A stretch of 33,059 nucleotides of DNA, taken from contig NZ_JAMGBF010000140.1 of the NCBI RefSeq assembly GCF_023516615.1, positions 1 to 33,059 of the forward strand, read 5' to 3'. This stretch comes from Streptomyces panaciradicis (GTDB lineage Bacteria; Actinomycetota; Actinomycetes; Streptomycetales; Streptomycetaceae). The notes under the pieces were generated by a model. The model did not search any database. It was not told the DNA's origin and worked only from the letters and a program-made list of their open reading frames with translations. Within the stretch, counting starts at the first letter, position 1, and each line of letters opens with the position of its first letter. Shown here in pieces: positions 25,247 to 32,779 of the stretch. Made by a program: the position numbers and the translations under genes.

Positions 25247-25671
25247 ATGAAGAGCGAATCCGCTGCCGGTTCCTGTGCCGCCCGGATGATCGAGCTGGGG
25301 CGCAAGGAGTGCCTGGAGTTGTTGGCGGGTGTGCCGTTCGGCCGGGTCGGTTTCACCCGTCAGCGCTGCCGGTGATCCGTCCGGTCAACCATCTCGTCGA
25401 CGGTGACACCGTCGTCATCCGCACCCATCCCGGGTCGGCGCTGGCCCGCCGCACCTTGGTGGACGAGGTCGTGGTCTATGAGGCCGACGACTTCGATGCG
25501 CGCGCCCGGACCGGGTGGAGTGTGATGGTCACCGCCCGGGCCAGCGCCGTCACCGCGCCGTGGGAGGCCGCCCGCTATCGGGCGCTGCTGATTTCGTGGA
25601 CCGACCGGGACGCCGATGAAATCGTCCGCATCCAGGCCGATCTCGTCACCGGCTACCGCCTTACCCGCTGA
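25247..25671 (+). pseudogene. Pyridoxamine 5'-phosphate oxidase-family (FMN-binding split barrel) protein, one-base frameshift
   Basis: ATG 25247, behind GAGGGAG, opens a frame reading MIELGRKECLELLAGVPFG, then RVGFTRQ, the start of the short PNPOx-like proteins common in actinobacteria. The expected continuation, ALPVIRPVNHLVDGDTVVIR, then THPGSALA and GWSVMVTARA to the stop at 25669, is in the next frame. The slip is one missing base at about 25365 (CAG-CGCTG where CAGGCGCTG would keep frame). With that base restored the protein is about 140 residues, normal for the family, and could bind FMN, F420 or heme. Because the rest is intact, this may be a sequencing error rather than a dead gene. 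Confidence 0.75.
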
Positions 25672-25704
25672 CCAGCGCACGCCTTGGGCGCGCAGAAGGG
25701 GCAG

Positions 25705-26040
25705 TTGGAGGACATCGGTATCGTCAGTGACCTGGCCGTCTTCCTCCGAACACGTTGGGACGAGGAAGAGGACGCCAGCACGCTCTTTCACGAACTGAAC
25801 TGCCCCATTCCCCAAGCGATTGCGCCGGTCGGCGCCTGCTCGTGTCCCTGTCCCGCCGAGATCCGTGCGCGCCTTGCCGTCCAGCGGCGCATCCTGGCCG
25901 ACTACGAGCGACGCATCCAGCGCGAGCGGGAAGCCGGCCCGTGCTGGCCGGTCGATTCCATCGTCGCCTTCACGGTCATGAAGGCCTTCGCGCTGCCCTT
26001 CGAACTCCACCCCGCTTGGCAAGACCTCTGGTACCCCTGA
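25705..26040 (+). CDS. DUF6221-family protein
   Basis: This encodes a protein of about 111 residues resembling DUF6221, a Streptomyces family of unknown function. It has DLAVFLRTRWDEEEDAS near the N-terminus, RLAVQRRILADYERRI in the middle, and FALPFELHPAWQDLWYP at the end, the family's usual closing motif. Acidic helices and an Arg-rich central helix are visible, with no signal or membrane segment. A short cysteine cluster (ACSCPC) replaces the usual glycine/tryptophan region and is unusual. The start is uncertain: TTG 25705 has AGAAGGGG just before it, and another TTG lies at 25684. DUF6221 genes are often found among phage-related or accessory DNA, which fits this region. Confidence 0.72.
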   Translation: MEDIGIVSDLAVFLRTRWDEEEDASTLFHELNCPIPQAIAPVGACSCPCPAEIRARLAVQRRILADYERRIQREREAGPCWPVDSIVAFTVMKAFALPFELHPAWQDLWYP

Positions 26041-26244
26041 CCGGATGCTGGTCCGGGCGGCGGGTTCGCCCCTTGCGGCGTGCCTGAGCGGCAAGGCCTC
26101 AGGACAGCACGCCCACCAGTGAACGCCGACGGGGATGTGATCTCGGCGCCGCGAGCAGCGGCGGTGGCGTTCTGGGGCAAGAGGGCAGCCTCCGGGCGGC
26201 GGATGGGTACGCGTCAGGAGTTCAGCTCCGGGGGGCGCAGCGCC

Positions 26245-26937
26245 TCAGGACGTCTGGTTCACAGGGCGGCGGGTGAGCTGGCTTTCCAGGCCCGTGATCA
26301 GCGTGTCCATCACGAGGCGGAACATGTGGTCCTGATCAGGTCCTTCGGGCGGGGCGTCCGCCACGCAGGACTGTGCGTCCGCGGCCCCGTCTTCTTCCGG
26401 GTCGGGGCCTGGGGGCTTGAGGTTCGCCCACTGGTGCAGCGAGCCGTTGAGTTCGGCGGCGAGGACACCGATGACGACGGCGACCATCAGCGCGGCGGTC
26501 TGTGGGACCTCTGAGCGTGGCACCCCGGCTGCCGCCACGATCGCGGTGAGCGCGGTCCAGAACGGGTCGTCGGGCTGGATGAAATCGGGCTGGTTGCTGA
26601 ACGAGTAGGCCATCAGTTTGGGATGGCGGTGCGCCAGCGTCCGGAAATCCGTGGCGAGCAGACGGATGCGCTCCTGCCACGGGGCGTCTTCCAGGGTCAC
26701 GGTGCGGAACTGCGCTCCGACCATTCTCGTCACGCCCCGCAGCACGGCCTCCTTGTTCGGCACGTGGTGGTACAGCGACATCGGGTTCGCATCGAGCGCG
26801 GTCGCGAGCTTGCGCATGGTGAGCGCCTCGACCCCGTCCTCGTCGATGAGCCGCAGGGCGGCGGCATAGATCCCGGCCTCGGTCAGGGGCACGTCTCTCT
26901 TCCGTGTGCCCCGCGGGGGACGCCTCGCTTTTTCCAT
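26245..26937 (-). CDS. TetR-family repressor, likely regulator of the CYP102 gene
   Basis: This encodes 230 residues. The HTH (about 18-60: LTEAGIYAAALRLIDEDGVE, ALTMRKLATALDANPMSLYH, HVPNKEAVL) is of the TetR/TetR_C type. The ligand domain has HRHPKLMAYSFSNQPDFIQP and then AALMVAVVIGVLAAELN. The start is ATG 26937. No Shine-Dalgarno precedes it, and a candidate promoter would start transcription at or near the ATG, so the message may be leaderless. The first of four palindromic boxes overlaps this start codon, suggesting autorepression. It is divergent from a P450-reductase fusion gene, as BM3R1 is near CYP102A1 in Bacillus, and it probably binds a fatty acid or related hydrophobic inducer (inference). 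Confidence 0.92.
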   Translation of the reverse strand: MEKARRPPRGTRKRDVPLTEAGIYAAALRLIDEDGVEALTMRKLATALDANPMSLYHHVPNKEAVLRGVTRMVGAQFRTVTLEDAPWQERIRLLATDFRTLAHRHPKLMAYSFSNQPDFIQPDDPFWTALTAIVAAAGVPRSEVPQTAALMVAVVIGVLAAELNGSLHQWANLKPPGPDPEEDGAADAQSCVADAPPEGPDQDHMFRLVMDTLITGLESQLTRRPVNQTS

Positions 26938-26971
26938 ACCACGTACGGTACCAGTTCCGTACAGCGTATGG
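26934..26971. promoter_or_regulatory. Operator pair near the TetR start (boxes 1 and 2)
   Basis: Box 1 is CCATAC-CAC-GTACGG (26934-26948) and overlaps the TetR ATG. Box 2 is CCGTAC-AGC-GTATGG (26957-26971). Both fit the 15-bp palindrome CCRTRC-NNN-GTAYGG and start 23 bp apart. On the minus strand a weak -35 (TTTCCA) and -10 (TACCGT), separated by 18 bp, lie in the same stretch. Confidence 0.8.
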
Positions 26972-27009
26972 AAATGAGTTTCCCCACAGCGGCCGTGCCC
27001 CGTTCCGGC

Positions 27010-27039
27010 TTGCGAGCCACTTTCCGTACTGCGTATGGT
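27010..27039 (+). promoter_or_regulatory. Candidate promoter of the CYP102 gene
   Basis: TTGCGA (27010-27015) and TATGGT (27034-27039), with an 18-bp spacer, resemble a vegetative promoter. The -10 lies inside box 3 of the operator array, so bound repressor would exclude RNA polymerase. The leader would be about 80 bases. This is moderate evidence only. Confidence 0.4.
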
Positions 27040-27061
27040 TTTGTTTCCATGCAACGTATGG
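27024..27061. promoter_or_regulatory. Operator pair near the P450 promoter (boxes 3 and 4)
   Basis: Box 3 is CCGTAC-TGC-GTATGG (27024-27038) and box 4 is CCATGC-AAC-GTATGG (27047-27061). They follow the same consensus as boxes 1 and 2 and again start 23 bp apart. The pair lies 67 bp downstream of box 2 and 67 bp before the P450 start codon. Confidence 0.8.
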
Positions 27062-27127
27062 TTCTGTCGGCGTCGCGGCATCGACCGGCGCCCTTGCCCT
27101 TTCCTTCTCCGCACCAAGGAGCAAGCC

Positions 27128-30100
27128 ATGACCACGCACTCAGCGAACTACCTTCGCCCCATCCGGTCCCCGCGCGGGATCCCCCTCCTGGGCAATACGC
27201 CGCAGATCCCCGGCACCAACCCGGTCGAGTACTTCGCCGAGTTGTCCAAGCAGTTCCCCGAGGGCATCTACGGCTTGGACATCGCCGGCATCGAGCAGAT
27301 CTTCGTCTATGACCCGGACCTGGTGGCCGAGGTCTCCGACGAGACGCGGTTCTTCAAGCAGATCGAGAAGACGCCGCTGCAGCATGTCCGGGACTTCGCG
27401 GGCGCGGGCCTGTTCACGGCCCACCAGCACGAAGAGGAATGGGGCATGGCGCACCGCATCCTCCTGCCGGCGTTCAGCCAGCGGGCCATGAGGGCCTACT
27501 TCGGGCAGATGCTGGAGATCGCCCAGAACCTGGCGGGCAAGTGGGAGCGCAAGGCGGGTCAGCCGGTCAACATCACCGACGACTACACCCGGCTGACGCT
27601 GGACACCATCGCCCTGTCGGGGTTCGGCTACCGGTTCGACTCCTTCGAGAAGGACGAGCTGCACCCCTTCCTCAACGCGCTGCTGGGCGCGCTGGTGGAG
27701 TCGCTGCGGCGCTCGCAGGAGCTGCCGATGATGACCAAGCTCCGCAAGGCCGACGCCAAGAAGTACGGCGAGAACGTCCAGCTGATGCAGGAACTGGTCG
27801 AGAGCGTGATCAAGGAGCGCCGCGAGGGGAAGGGCGGCGGTGAGGAGGACCTGCTGGGCCTGATGCTGGAGGCCACCGACCCGGAGACCGGCAAGCGGCT
27901 GTACGACGACAACGTCCGCGACCAGGTGCTGACGTTCCTGATCGCCGGCCACGAGACCACCAGCGGCCTGCTGGCGTTCGCCACGTACTCGCTGATGCGC
28001 AACCCGCACGTGCTGGCCCAGGCCTACGCCGAGGTGGACCGCCTGCTGCCCGGCGACACCGTCCCGGACTACGACACGATCATGCAGCTGGACGTCATCC
28101 CGCGGATCCTGGACGAGACCCTGCGCCTGTGGGCTCCCATCCCGTCGTTCGGCAAGACGGCGCGGGAGGACACCGTCATCGGCGGCCACTACGAGCTGAA
28201 GAAGGGCGCGAAGGTCCTCATCCTGGAAGGCCCGCTGCACACCCACCCCAAGGCATGGGAGCGGCCGGACGAGTTCGACATCGACCGCTGGCTGCCGGAG
28301 AACCGCGTCCAGCACCACCCGCACGCCTACAAGCCGTTCGGCAACGGCATACGTGCCTGCATCGGCCGCCAGTTCGCGCTCACCGAGGCCCGCCTGGCCC
28401 TCGCCCTGGTGCTGCAGAAGTTCAAGTTCTCCGACACCACCGACTACAAGATGGACCCCCGGGAGGCGCTGACGCGCAAGCCCGGCAACTTCGAGCTGAT
28501 CGTCCGCCGTCGTCAGGAGCACGAGCGGACCGTCTTCGGCGCCGCGGACCTGCAGACCGGCGACACGCAGGCGTCGGCAGCGGTCAGCGGTGTCGGGGTG
28601 AACCTGACCGTCGCCTACGGCTCCAGCCTCGGCTCGTGCGAGGACCTGGCCCGCACCATCGCCGACCGCGGTGAGCGCTCCGGGTTCGGCACCACGCTGG
28701 TGAGCCTGGACGAGCTGGGTGAGGACCTGCCCAGCGAGGGCCTGCTCGTGGTGGTCGCCTCCAGCTACAACGGCAAGGCTCCCGACAACGCCCAGCGCTT
28801 CGACGACCTGCTGGCCGCCGGACTTCCCGAGGGCTCGCTGTCGAACGTACGGTTCGCGCTGCTGGGCGCCGGCAACACCCAGTGGGTGGCGACCTACCAG
28901 GCATTCCCCAAGCGGATCGAGGAAGGTCTGCTGGCCGCCGGCGCCACCCCCATCGTGGAGCGCGGCATCGCGGACGCCGCCGGTGACTTCGACGGCATGG
29001 CGAGCCGCTGGATGAACGCCCTGTGGGCCACCCTGGCCGAGGACTACGCCGCCGACACCTCCCAGGCGAGCGGCCCGCGCTACCAGGTCCGGCTGCTCAC
29101 CGAGTCCGACGTGCGTCCCGCCATCGTCTCCGAGCAGGCGTACCCGCTCACCGTGGTGGCCAACGAGGAGCTCGTGGCCGACGCGACCGGCCTGTGGGAC
29201 TTCCAGATCGAGCCGCCGCGCCCGTCCGCGAAGTCCATCACCTTCGAGCTGCCCGAGGACGTCACCTACGACACCGGCAACCACCTGGCCGTCTTCGCCA
29301 AGAACGAACTCGCCCTGGTGGAGCGCGCGCTGAGGCGGCTCGGCGTCGACTACGACCAGGTGCTCCGGCTGGAGCAGCCGGCCGGTGGCCGCACCCACTT
29401 GCCAGTCGGCACCCCGGTCACCGCCGGCATCCTGCTCACCGAGTTCCTGGAACTGCAGGACGTGGCCACCCGCTCCCAGATCCAGACGCTGGCCGAGTAC
29501 ACCGAGTGCCCGTGGACCCGGCCGCAGCTGCAGGCGTACACCGCCGAAACGGAGGAGGCCGAGGAGCGCTACAGCAAGGAGATCCTCGGCAAGCGCATCT
29601 CGGTGCTGGGCCTGCTGGAGCGCTTCGAGGCCATCGAGCTGCCGCTGGCGGTCTTCCTGGAGATGATGGGCCCGATCCGCCCGCGCTTCTACTCCATCTC
29701 CTCCGCCCCGTCGGCCGACCCGCGCCACGTACGCCTGACCGTCGGTCTGCTGGAAGGCCCGGCCCTGTCCGGCGAAGGCCAGTACCGCGGCACCTGCTCC
29801 GCCTACATCGCGGGCCTCGAGCCCGGAGACGTCGTCTACGGCTACGTCCGCGTGCCCTCCCCGACGTTCGCCCCGCCCGCCGACCCCGCCACGCCGCTGA
29901 TCCTCATCGGCCCCGGCACCGGCATCGCACCGCTGCGCGGCTTTTTGGAGGAGCGGGCGACCCAGCACGCGAACGGCACCCAGGTAGGCCTGTCCCAGGT
30001 GTTCGTCGGCTGCCGCCACCCCGAGCACGACTACTTCTACCGCCAGGAGATGCAGGACTGGCAGCAGGCCGGCATCGCCCAGATCCACACCGCCTTCTCC

Positions 30101-30349
30101 GCGGTGACCGGCCACCCGGCCCGGTTCGTGCAGAACGCCATCGCACAGGCGGCCGACACGGTGTGGCAGGCCATCCAGGACGGCGCGTACGTCTACGTCT
30201 GCGGTGATGGCCGCCGCATGGCCCCCGCCGTCCGCGAAGCCCTTACCGCCATCCACCGTCAGAAGGCCGGCAGCGACGACGAGACCGCCCAGCGGTGGCT
30301 CGCCCAGCTGGAGGCGGACGAGCGCTACCAGCAGGACGTCTTCGCCTGA
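27128..30349 (+). CDS. CYP102-type self-sufficient cytochrome P450/NADPH-P450 reductase fusion
   Basis: This encodes 1073 residues, a P450 BM3-like fusion of heme, FMN and FAD/NADPH domains that hydroxylates (or epoxidises) a substrate with O2 and NADPH in the cytoplasm. The heme domain runs to about 465. It has the I-helix motif AGHETT (273-278), ExxR (E330-R333) and the heme-ligand loop FGNGIRACIG (C411). The phenylalanine matching BM3 F87 is kept (F96), but the R47 and Y51 equivalents, which anchor fatty-acid carboxylates in BM3, are I55 and F59. The flavodoxin domain starts near 493 (YGSS), the FAD-binding RPRFYSISSAPS and NADPH-binding GPGTGIAPLRGF follow, and the C-terminus is CGDGRRMAPAV...YQQDVFA. 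The start is ATG 27128, with AAGGAG at seven bases. It is regulated by the divergent TetR gene. Confidence 0.96.
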   Translation: MTTHSANYLRPIRSPRGIPLLGNTPQIPGTNPVEYFAELSKQFPEGIYGLDIAGIEQIFVYDPDLVAEVSDETRFFKQIEKTPLQHVRDFAGAGLFTAHQHEEEWGMAHRILLPAFSQRAMRAYFGQMLEIAQNLAGKWERKAGQPVNITDDYTRLTLDTIALSGFGYRFDSFEKDELHPFLNALLGALVESLRRSQELPMMTKLRKADAKKYGENVQLMQELVESVIKERREGKGGGEEDLLGLMLEATDPETGKRLYDDNVRDQVLTFLIAGHETTSGLLAFATYSLMRNPHVLAQAYAEVDRLLPGDTVPDYDTIMQLDVIPRILDETLRLWAPIPSFGKTAREDTVIGGHYELKKGAKVLILEGPLHTHPKAWERPDEFDIDRWLPENRVQHHPHAYKPFGNGIRACIGRQFALTEARLALALVLQKFKFSDTTDYKMDPREALTRKPGNFELIVRRRQEHERTVFGAADLQTGDTQASAAVSGVGVNLTVAYGSSLGSCEDLARTIADRGERSGFGTTLVSLDELGEDLPSEGLLVVVASSYNGKAPDNAQRFDDLLAAGLPEGSLSNVRFALLGAGNTQWVATYQAFPKRIEEGLLAAGATPIVERGIADAAGDFDGMASRWMNALWATLAEDYAADTSQASGPRYQVRLLTESDVRPAIVSEQAYPLTVVANEELVADATGLWDFQIEPPRPSAKSITFELPEDVTYDTGNHLAVFAKNELALVERALRRLGVDYDQVLRLEQPAGGRTHLPVGTPVTAGILLTEFLELQDVATRSQIQTLAEYTECPWTRPQLQAYTAETEEAEERYSKEILGKRISVLGLLERFEAIELPLAVFLEMMGPIRPRFYSISSAPSADPRHVRLTVGLLEGPALSGEGQYRGTCSAYIAGLEPGDVVYGYVRVPSPTFAPPADPATPLILIGPGTGIAPLRGFLEERATQHANGTQVGLSQVFVGCRHPEHDYFYRQEMQDWQQAGIAQIHTAFSAVTGHPARFVQNAIAQAADTVWQAIQDGAYVYVCGDGRRMAPAVREALTAIHRQKAGSDDETAQRWLAQLEADERYQQDVFA

Positions 30350-30386
30350 CCGCCGCACGCCGCAACGGCGTGTGCCCCCTCAGCCG

Positions 30387-30429
30387 CCGGGAGGCGTGCG
30401 GACGTCCTGCCTCCCCGCACGCCTCCCGG
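30387..30429 (+). terminator. Strong stem-loop between P450 and dehydrogenase genes
   Basis: CCGGGAGGCGTGCGG (30387-30401) pairs perfectly with CCGCACGCCTCCCGG (30415-30429) around a 13-base loop. A smaller hairpin (CACGCCG with CGGCGTG, 30356-30372) lies just after the P450 stop. Together they should end most P450 transcripts before the dehydrogenase gene. Confidence 0.72.
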
Positions 30430-30508
30430 TCTCACCGGCCATGCAGACACCCCATGGCACCCATGCCCCGGACCACCGGGCGGTGCCGCTCACAGAAAGC
30501 AGATCACC

Positions 30509-31555
30509 ATGGACACCATGCTCGCCGGACGCTTCCACCTGGACAGCAAGAAGTTCGCCGTGGAAGAGGTCCCGATCCCCGTGCCGGGCCCGGGCGAGGT
30601 CCTCATCGAGGTCAAGGCCGCCGGCGTCTGCCTCTCCGACGTCCACCTGCTCGACGGCTCCCTCGTCCCGCTGTTCGCCACCTCCGACACCGTCACCGTC
30701 GGCCACGAGGTCTCCGGCGTCATCCACACCCACGGCCCCGACCTCAAGCGCGGTCTGCCCGTCGGCACCCGCGTCACCCTGGAAGCCGGCAAGACCTGCG
30801 GTCACTGCGCCGGATGCGTGCGCCACCGCCCCTGCACCCAGATGCTCACCGCCGGCATCGACTACGACGGCGGCTGGGCCGAGTACGTCATCGCCCGCGA
30901 GGACACCCTCATCCCCATCCCCGACAGCCTTCCCTTCGACCAGGCCGCGATCATCCCCGACGCGGTCTCCACCCCCTACGCCGCCGTCGTCGCCACCGCG
31001 GGCGTCCGCGCCGCCCAGTCCGTCGGCGTCTGGGGCGTGGGCGGAGTCGGCGCGCACAACGTACGCCTCGCCCGCCTGGTCGGCGCCGCCCCGATCATCG
31101 CCGTCGACCCGCTGCCCAGCGCCCGCGAGCGCGCCCTGGCCTTCGGCGCGGACCTCGCGCTCGACCCGGCAGCCCCCGACTTCGCCGACCAGGTCCGCGC
31201 AGCCACCGGCGGATACGGCCTCGACTTCGCCTTCGACTGCGCCGGCGTCCCCGCCGTCCGCGACCAGGCCGCCTCCGTGCTCGGCCTGGGCGGCTCCTTG
31301 ATTCTGGTGGGCATCACACCCCGGCCACTGACCATCACCGAGGGCTTGACCTTCAACTACCTGCAAAAGCAGGTGCGCGGCCACTACGGCGGCTCTCCCG
31401 AGTCCGTGTCCGAGCTGGTGCAGCTGACCGCGGCCGGCCGCCTCGACCTGGCCCCCTCCATCACCGACCACCTCCCGCTCGTCGACGCCGCCGACGCCGT
31501 CCACCGCCTGGAGAACAAGATCGGCGACCCGATCCGCCTCATCCTCGTCCCCTGA
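30509..31555 (+). CDS. Zinc-dependent alcohol dehydrogenase (MDR superfamily)
   Basis: This encodes 348 residues of the medium-chain dehydrogenase family, cytoplasmic, oxidising an alcohol with NAD(P)+. Catalytic zinc ligands are C41 (GVCLSDVH) and H66-E67 (VGHEVSG). The NAD Rossmann motif is GVWGVGGVGAHNVRLAR. A structural-zinc loop is present but short, with cysteines at 97, 100, 103 and 109 (CGHCAGCVRHRPC), giving five residues before the last cysteine where seven are usual. The start is ATG 30509, with only a weak purine-rich site (AGAAAGCAG). It sits 160 bp after the P450 gene and shares its strand, so it could oxidise the hydroxyl group that the P450 adds, although a strong stem-loop lies between. 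The substrate is not identified. Confidence 0.92.
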   Translation: MDTMLAGRFHLDSKKFAVEEVPIPVPGPGEVLIEVKAAGVCLSDVHLLDGSLVPLFATSDTVTVGHEVSGVIHTHGPDLKRGLPVGTRVTLEAGKTCGHCAGCVRHRPCTQMLTAGIDYDGGWAEYVIAREDTLIPIPDSLPFDQAAIIPDAVSTPYAAVVATAGVRAAQSVGVWGVGGVGAHNVRLARLVGAAPIIAVDPLPSARERALAFGADLALDPAAPDFADQVRAATGGYGLDFAFDCAGVPAVRDQAASVLGLGGSLILVGITPRPLTITEGLTFNYLQKQVRGHYGGSPESVSELVQLTAAGRLDLAPSITDHLPLVDAADAVHRLENKIGDPIRLILVP

Positions 31556-31596
31556 CACCGATCAGCAGGACATCAAGCCACCTCGGGCAGGGGTGA

Positions 31597-31632
31597 GTGG
31601 GCGCCGGTGCCAGAGGGGGCACCGGCGCCCAC
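31597..31632 (+). terminator. Stem-loop terminator after the alcohol dehydrogenase gene
   Basis: GTGGGCGCCGGTGCC (31597-31611) pairs perfectly with GGCACCGGCGCCCAC (31618-31632) across six bases. It is 41 bases past the dehydrogenase stop and 44 bases before the next start, so it should isolate the two genes. Confidence 0.75.
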
Positions 31633-31676
31633 GGACGTGCCGTAGCCGCAAATCCGTTGGAGACGGAGCCATACAG

Positions 31677-32327
31677 ATGACCGACACCCTGGGCCCCACT
31701 ACGCGGCGCAGTGATGCCCGTTCGAACCGCGGACGCATTCTGGCCACCGCCCGGCAGAAGCTGCGGGACGACCCCGACGCGAGCCTGGACAGCATCGCTG
31801 TGGCGGCTGGCGTCGCGCGGCGCACCTTCTACGGACACTTCTCCAGCCGGCAAGCGCTGATCGCCGACCTGACGCTGGAAGCAGCCCAAACGGTCCACCA
31901 GGCGTTCGCGGCAAGCCGTATCCCGGATGCCGACCCGCTGGAGGCGATGGCGCGGATGGTTCTGGCGGCATGGGCGGTAGGTGACCAGTACCGCATCCTC
32001 GTCTCCCTGGGGCGCCACCATCTGGGTCAGGAGACGATCCGCACCACCCTGGCAGCTGCCCGCGAAGAAGCCATCGCGACCATACGACGTGGCCAGCGCG
32101 AGGGCGTCTTCGCACACCACCTCCCCGCTCAGGTCCTCGCCCAGGCGCTGGAAGCACTGACGCTGGCCCTCGCCGAGGAGCACTCCGGGTCTACCTGGAC
32201 GGACCCCACGGGTGAGGCCGCGGCGACCGCGGTCCTCGTCGCCGCAGGCGTAGCACCCCACGTGGCCGCGATCTGCGCGCGCAGCGTTCTGCACGAGTCA
32301 GGGCAGCAACCCTCCGGGCCCGCATGA
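31677..32327 (+). CDS. TetR/AcrR-family transcriptional regulator
   Basis: This encodes 216 residues. The N-terminal HTH is present: RGRILATARQKLRDDPDASL, DSIAVAAGVARRTFYGHFSS, RQALIADL. The C-terminal domain includes AMARMVLAAWAVGDQYRILV and VFAHHLPAQVLAQALEALTL, typical of this family. The start is ATG 31677, about nine bases after GGAGACGGAG. The frame is open 28 codons further up, but that part is the terminator hairpin region. It has no divergent partner in view. Its likely targets are the gene after it (a decayed membrane protein) or genes elsewhere. No palindrome was found in its short upstream region. Confidence 0.9.
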   Translation: MTDTLGPTTRRSDARSNRGRILATARQKLRDDPDASLDSIAVAAGVARRTFYGHFSSRQALIADLTLEAAQTVHQAFAASRIPDADPLEAMARMVLAAWAVGDQYRILVSLGRHHLGQETIRTTLAAAREEAIATIRRGQREGVFAHHLPAQVLAQALEALTLALAEEHSGSTWTDPTGEAAATAVLVAAGVAPHVAAICARSVLHESGQQPSGPA

Positions 32328-32779
32328 CCTGGACGTCCTCAAGCGGCACCGAAACCGGCCCCAACGCCCGTCCGTTCACGCCAGGTCAGGCAGAGGGCGC
32401 CGGGTGACCCCATGCGTCCCCCAAGGCCAGGCCGGGCATCCCGCGGCGCCCCGGTCTTGGTGAAGACGGGCGGATCGGTGCGCTGGTGGAAGCCGGCCAG
32501 GATGCGCAACGTGCGCAGGGGACAGCCGCGTTCGATGCCGAGCGGCCGACGGAGGTTCTCGCCGTGCCCGATGGTCTCGGGGCGGGCGTGGCCACGGCCG
32601 AGGGGGATCAACCGCTCACGCTGCCCCGGTCGGCGGCGCGTCCGTGCACTGTCGGGCAGCCGCCCGCTGCCGCAGACCTCCCCTACGGCGGACGTCTGCG
32701 GCAGCGGGGCGGCCTGCACACTGCGCCGCGCTCAGTGCTGAGGTGAGGTGAGGTTGGGAGCGGAACGCCGGCCGCCGCC
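32328..32779. other. Intergenic region with a stem-loop
   Basis: Both strands carry open frames, none with recognisable domains or a good start. The stretch between 32440 and 32650 has mild protein-like codon preference in more than one frame and may be decayed. A stem-loop is listed separately. Confidence 0.4.
32663..32708. terminator. Perfect 15-bp inverted repeat near the DUF308 remnant
   Basis: CCCGCTGCCGCAGAC (32663-32677) pairs with GTCTGCGGCAGCGGG (32694-32708) across 16 bases. It lies beyond the end of the minus-strand DUF308 remnant, so it probably was that gene's terminator. Confidence 0.55.

Noticed and set aside
27140..30358. A minus-strand open frame of more than 1000 codons opposite the P450 gene
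   Set aside because: It is the expected antisense shadow in high-GC DNA, with no domains and skewed composition (Gly, Val, Leu, His, Gln). The plus-strand P450-reductase is certain.
32339..32719. Open frames on both strands after the last TetR gene
   Set aside because: They have no domain, start signal or consistent codon bias, and they overlap a strong hairpin.
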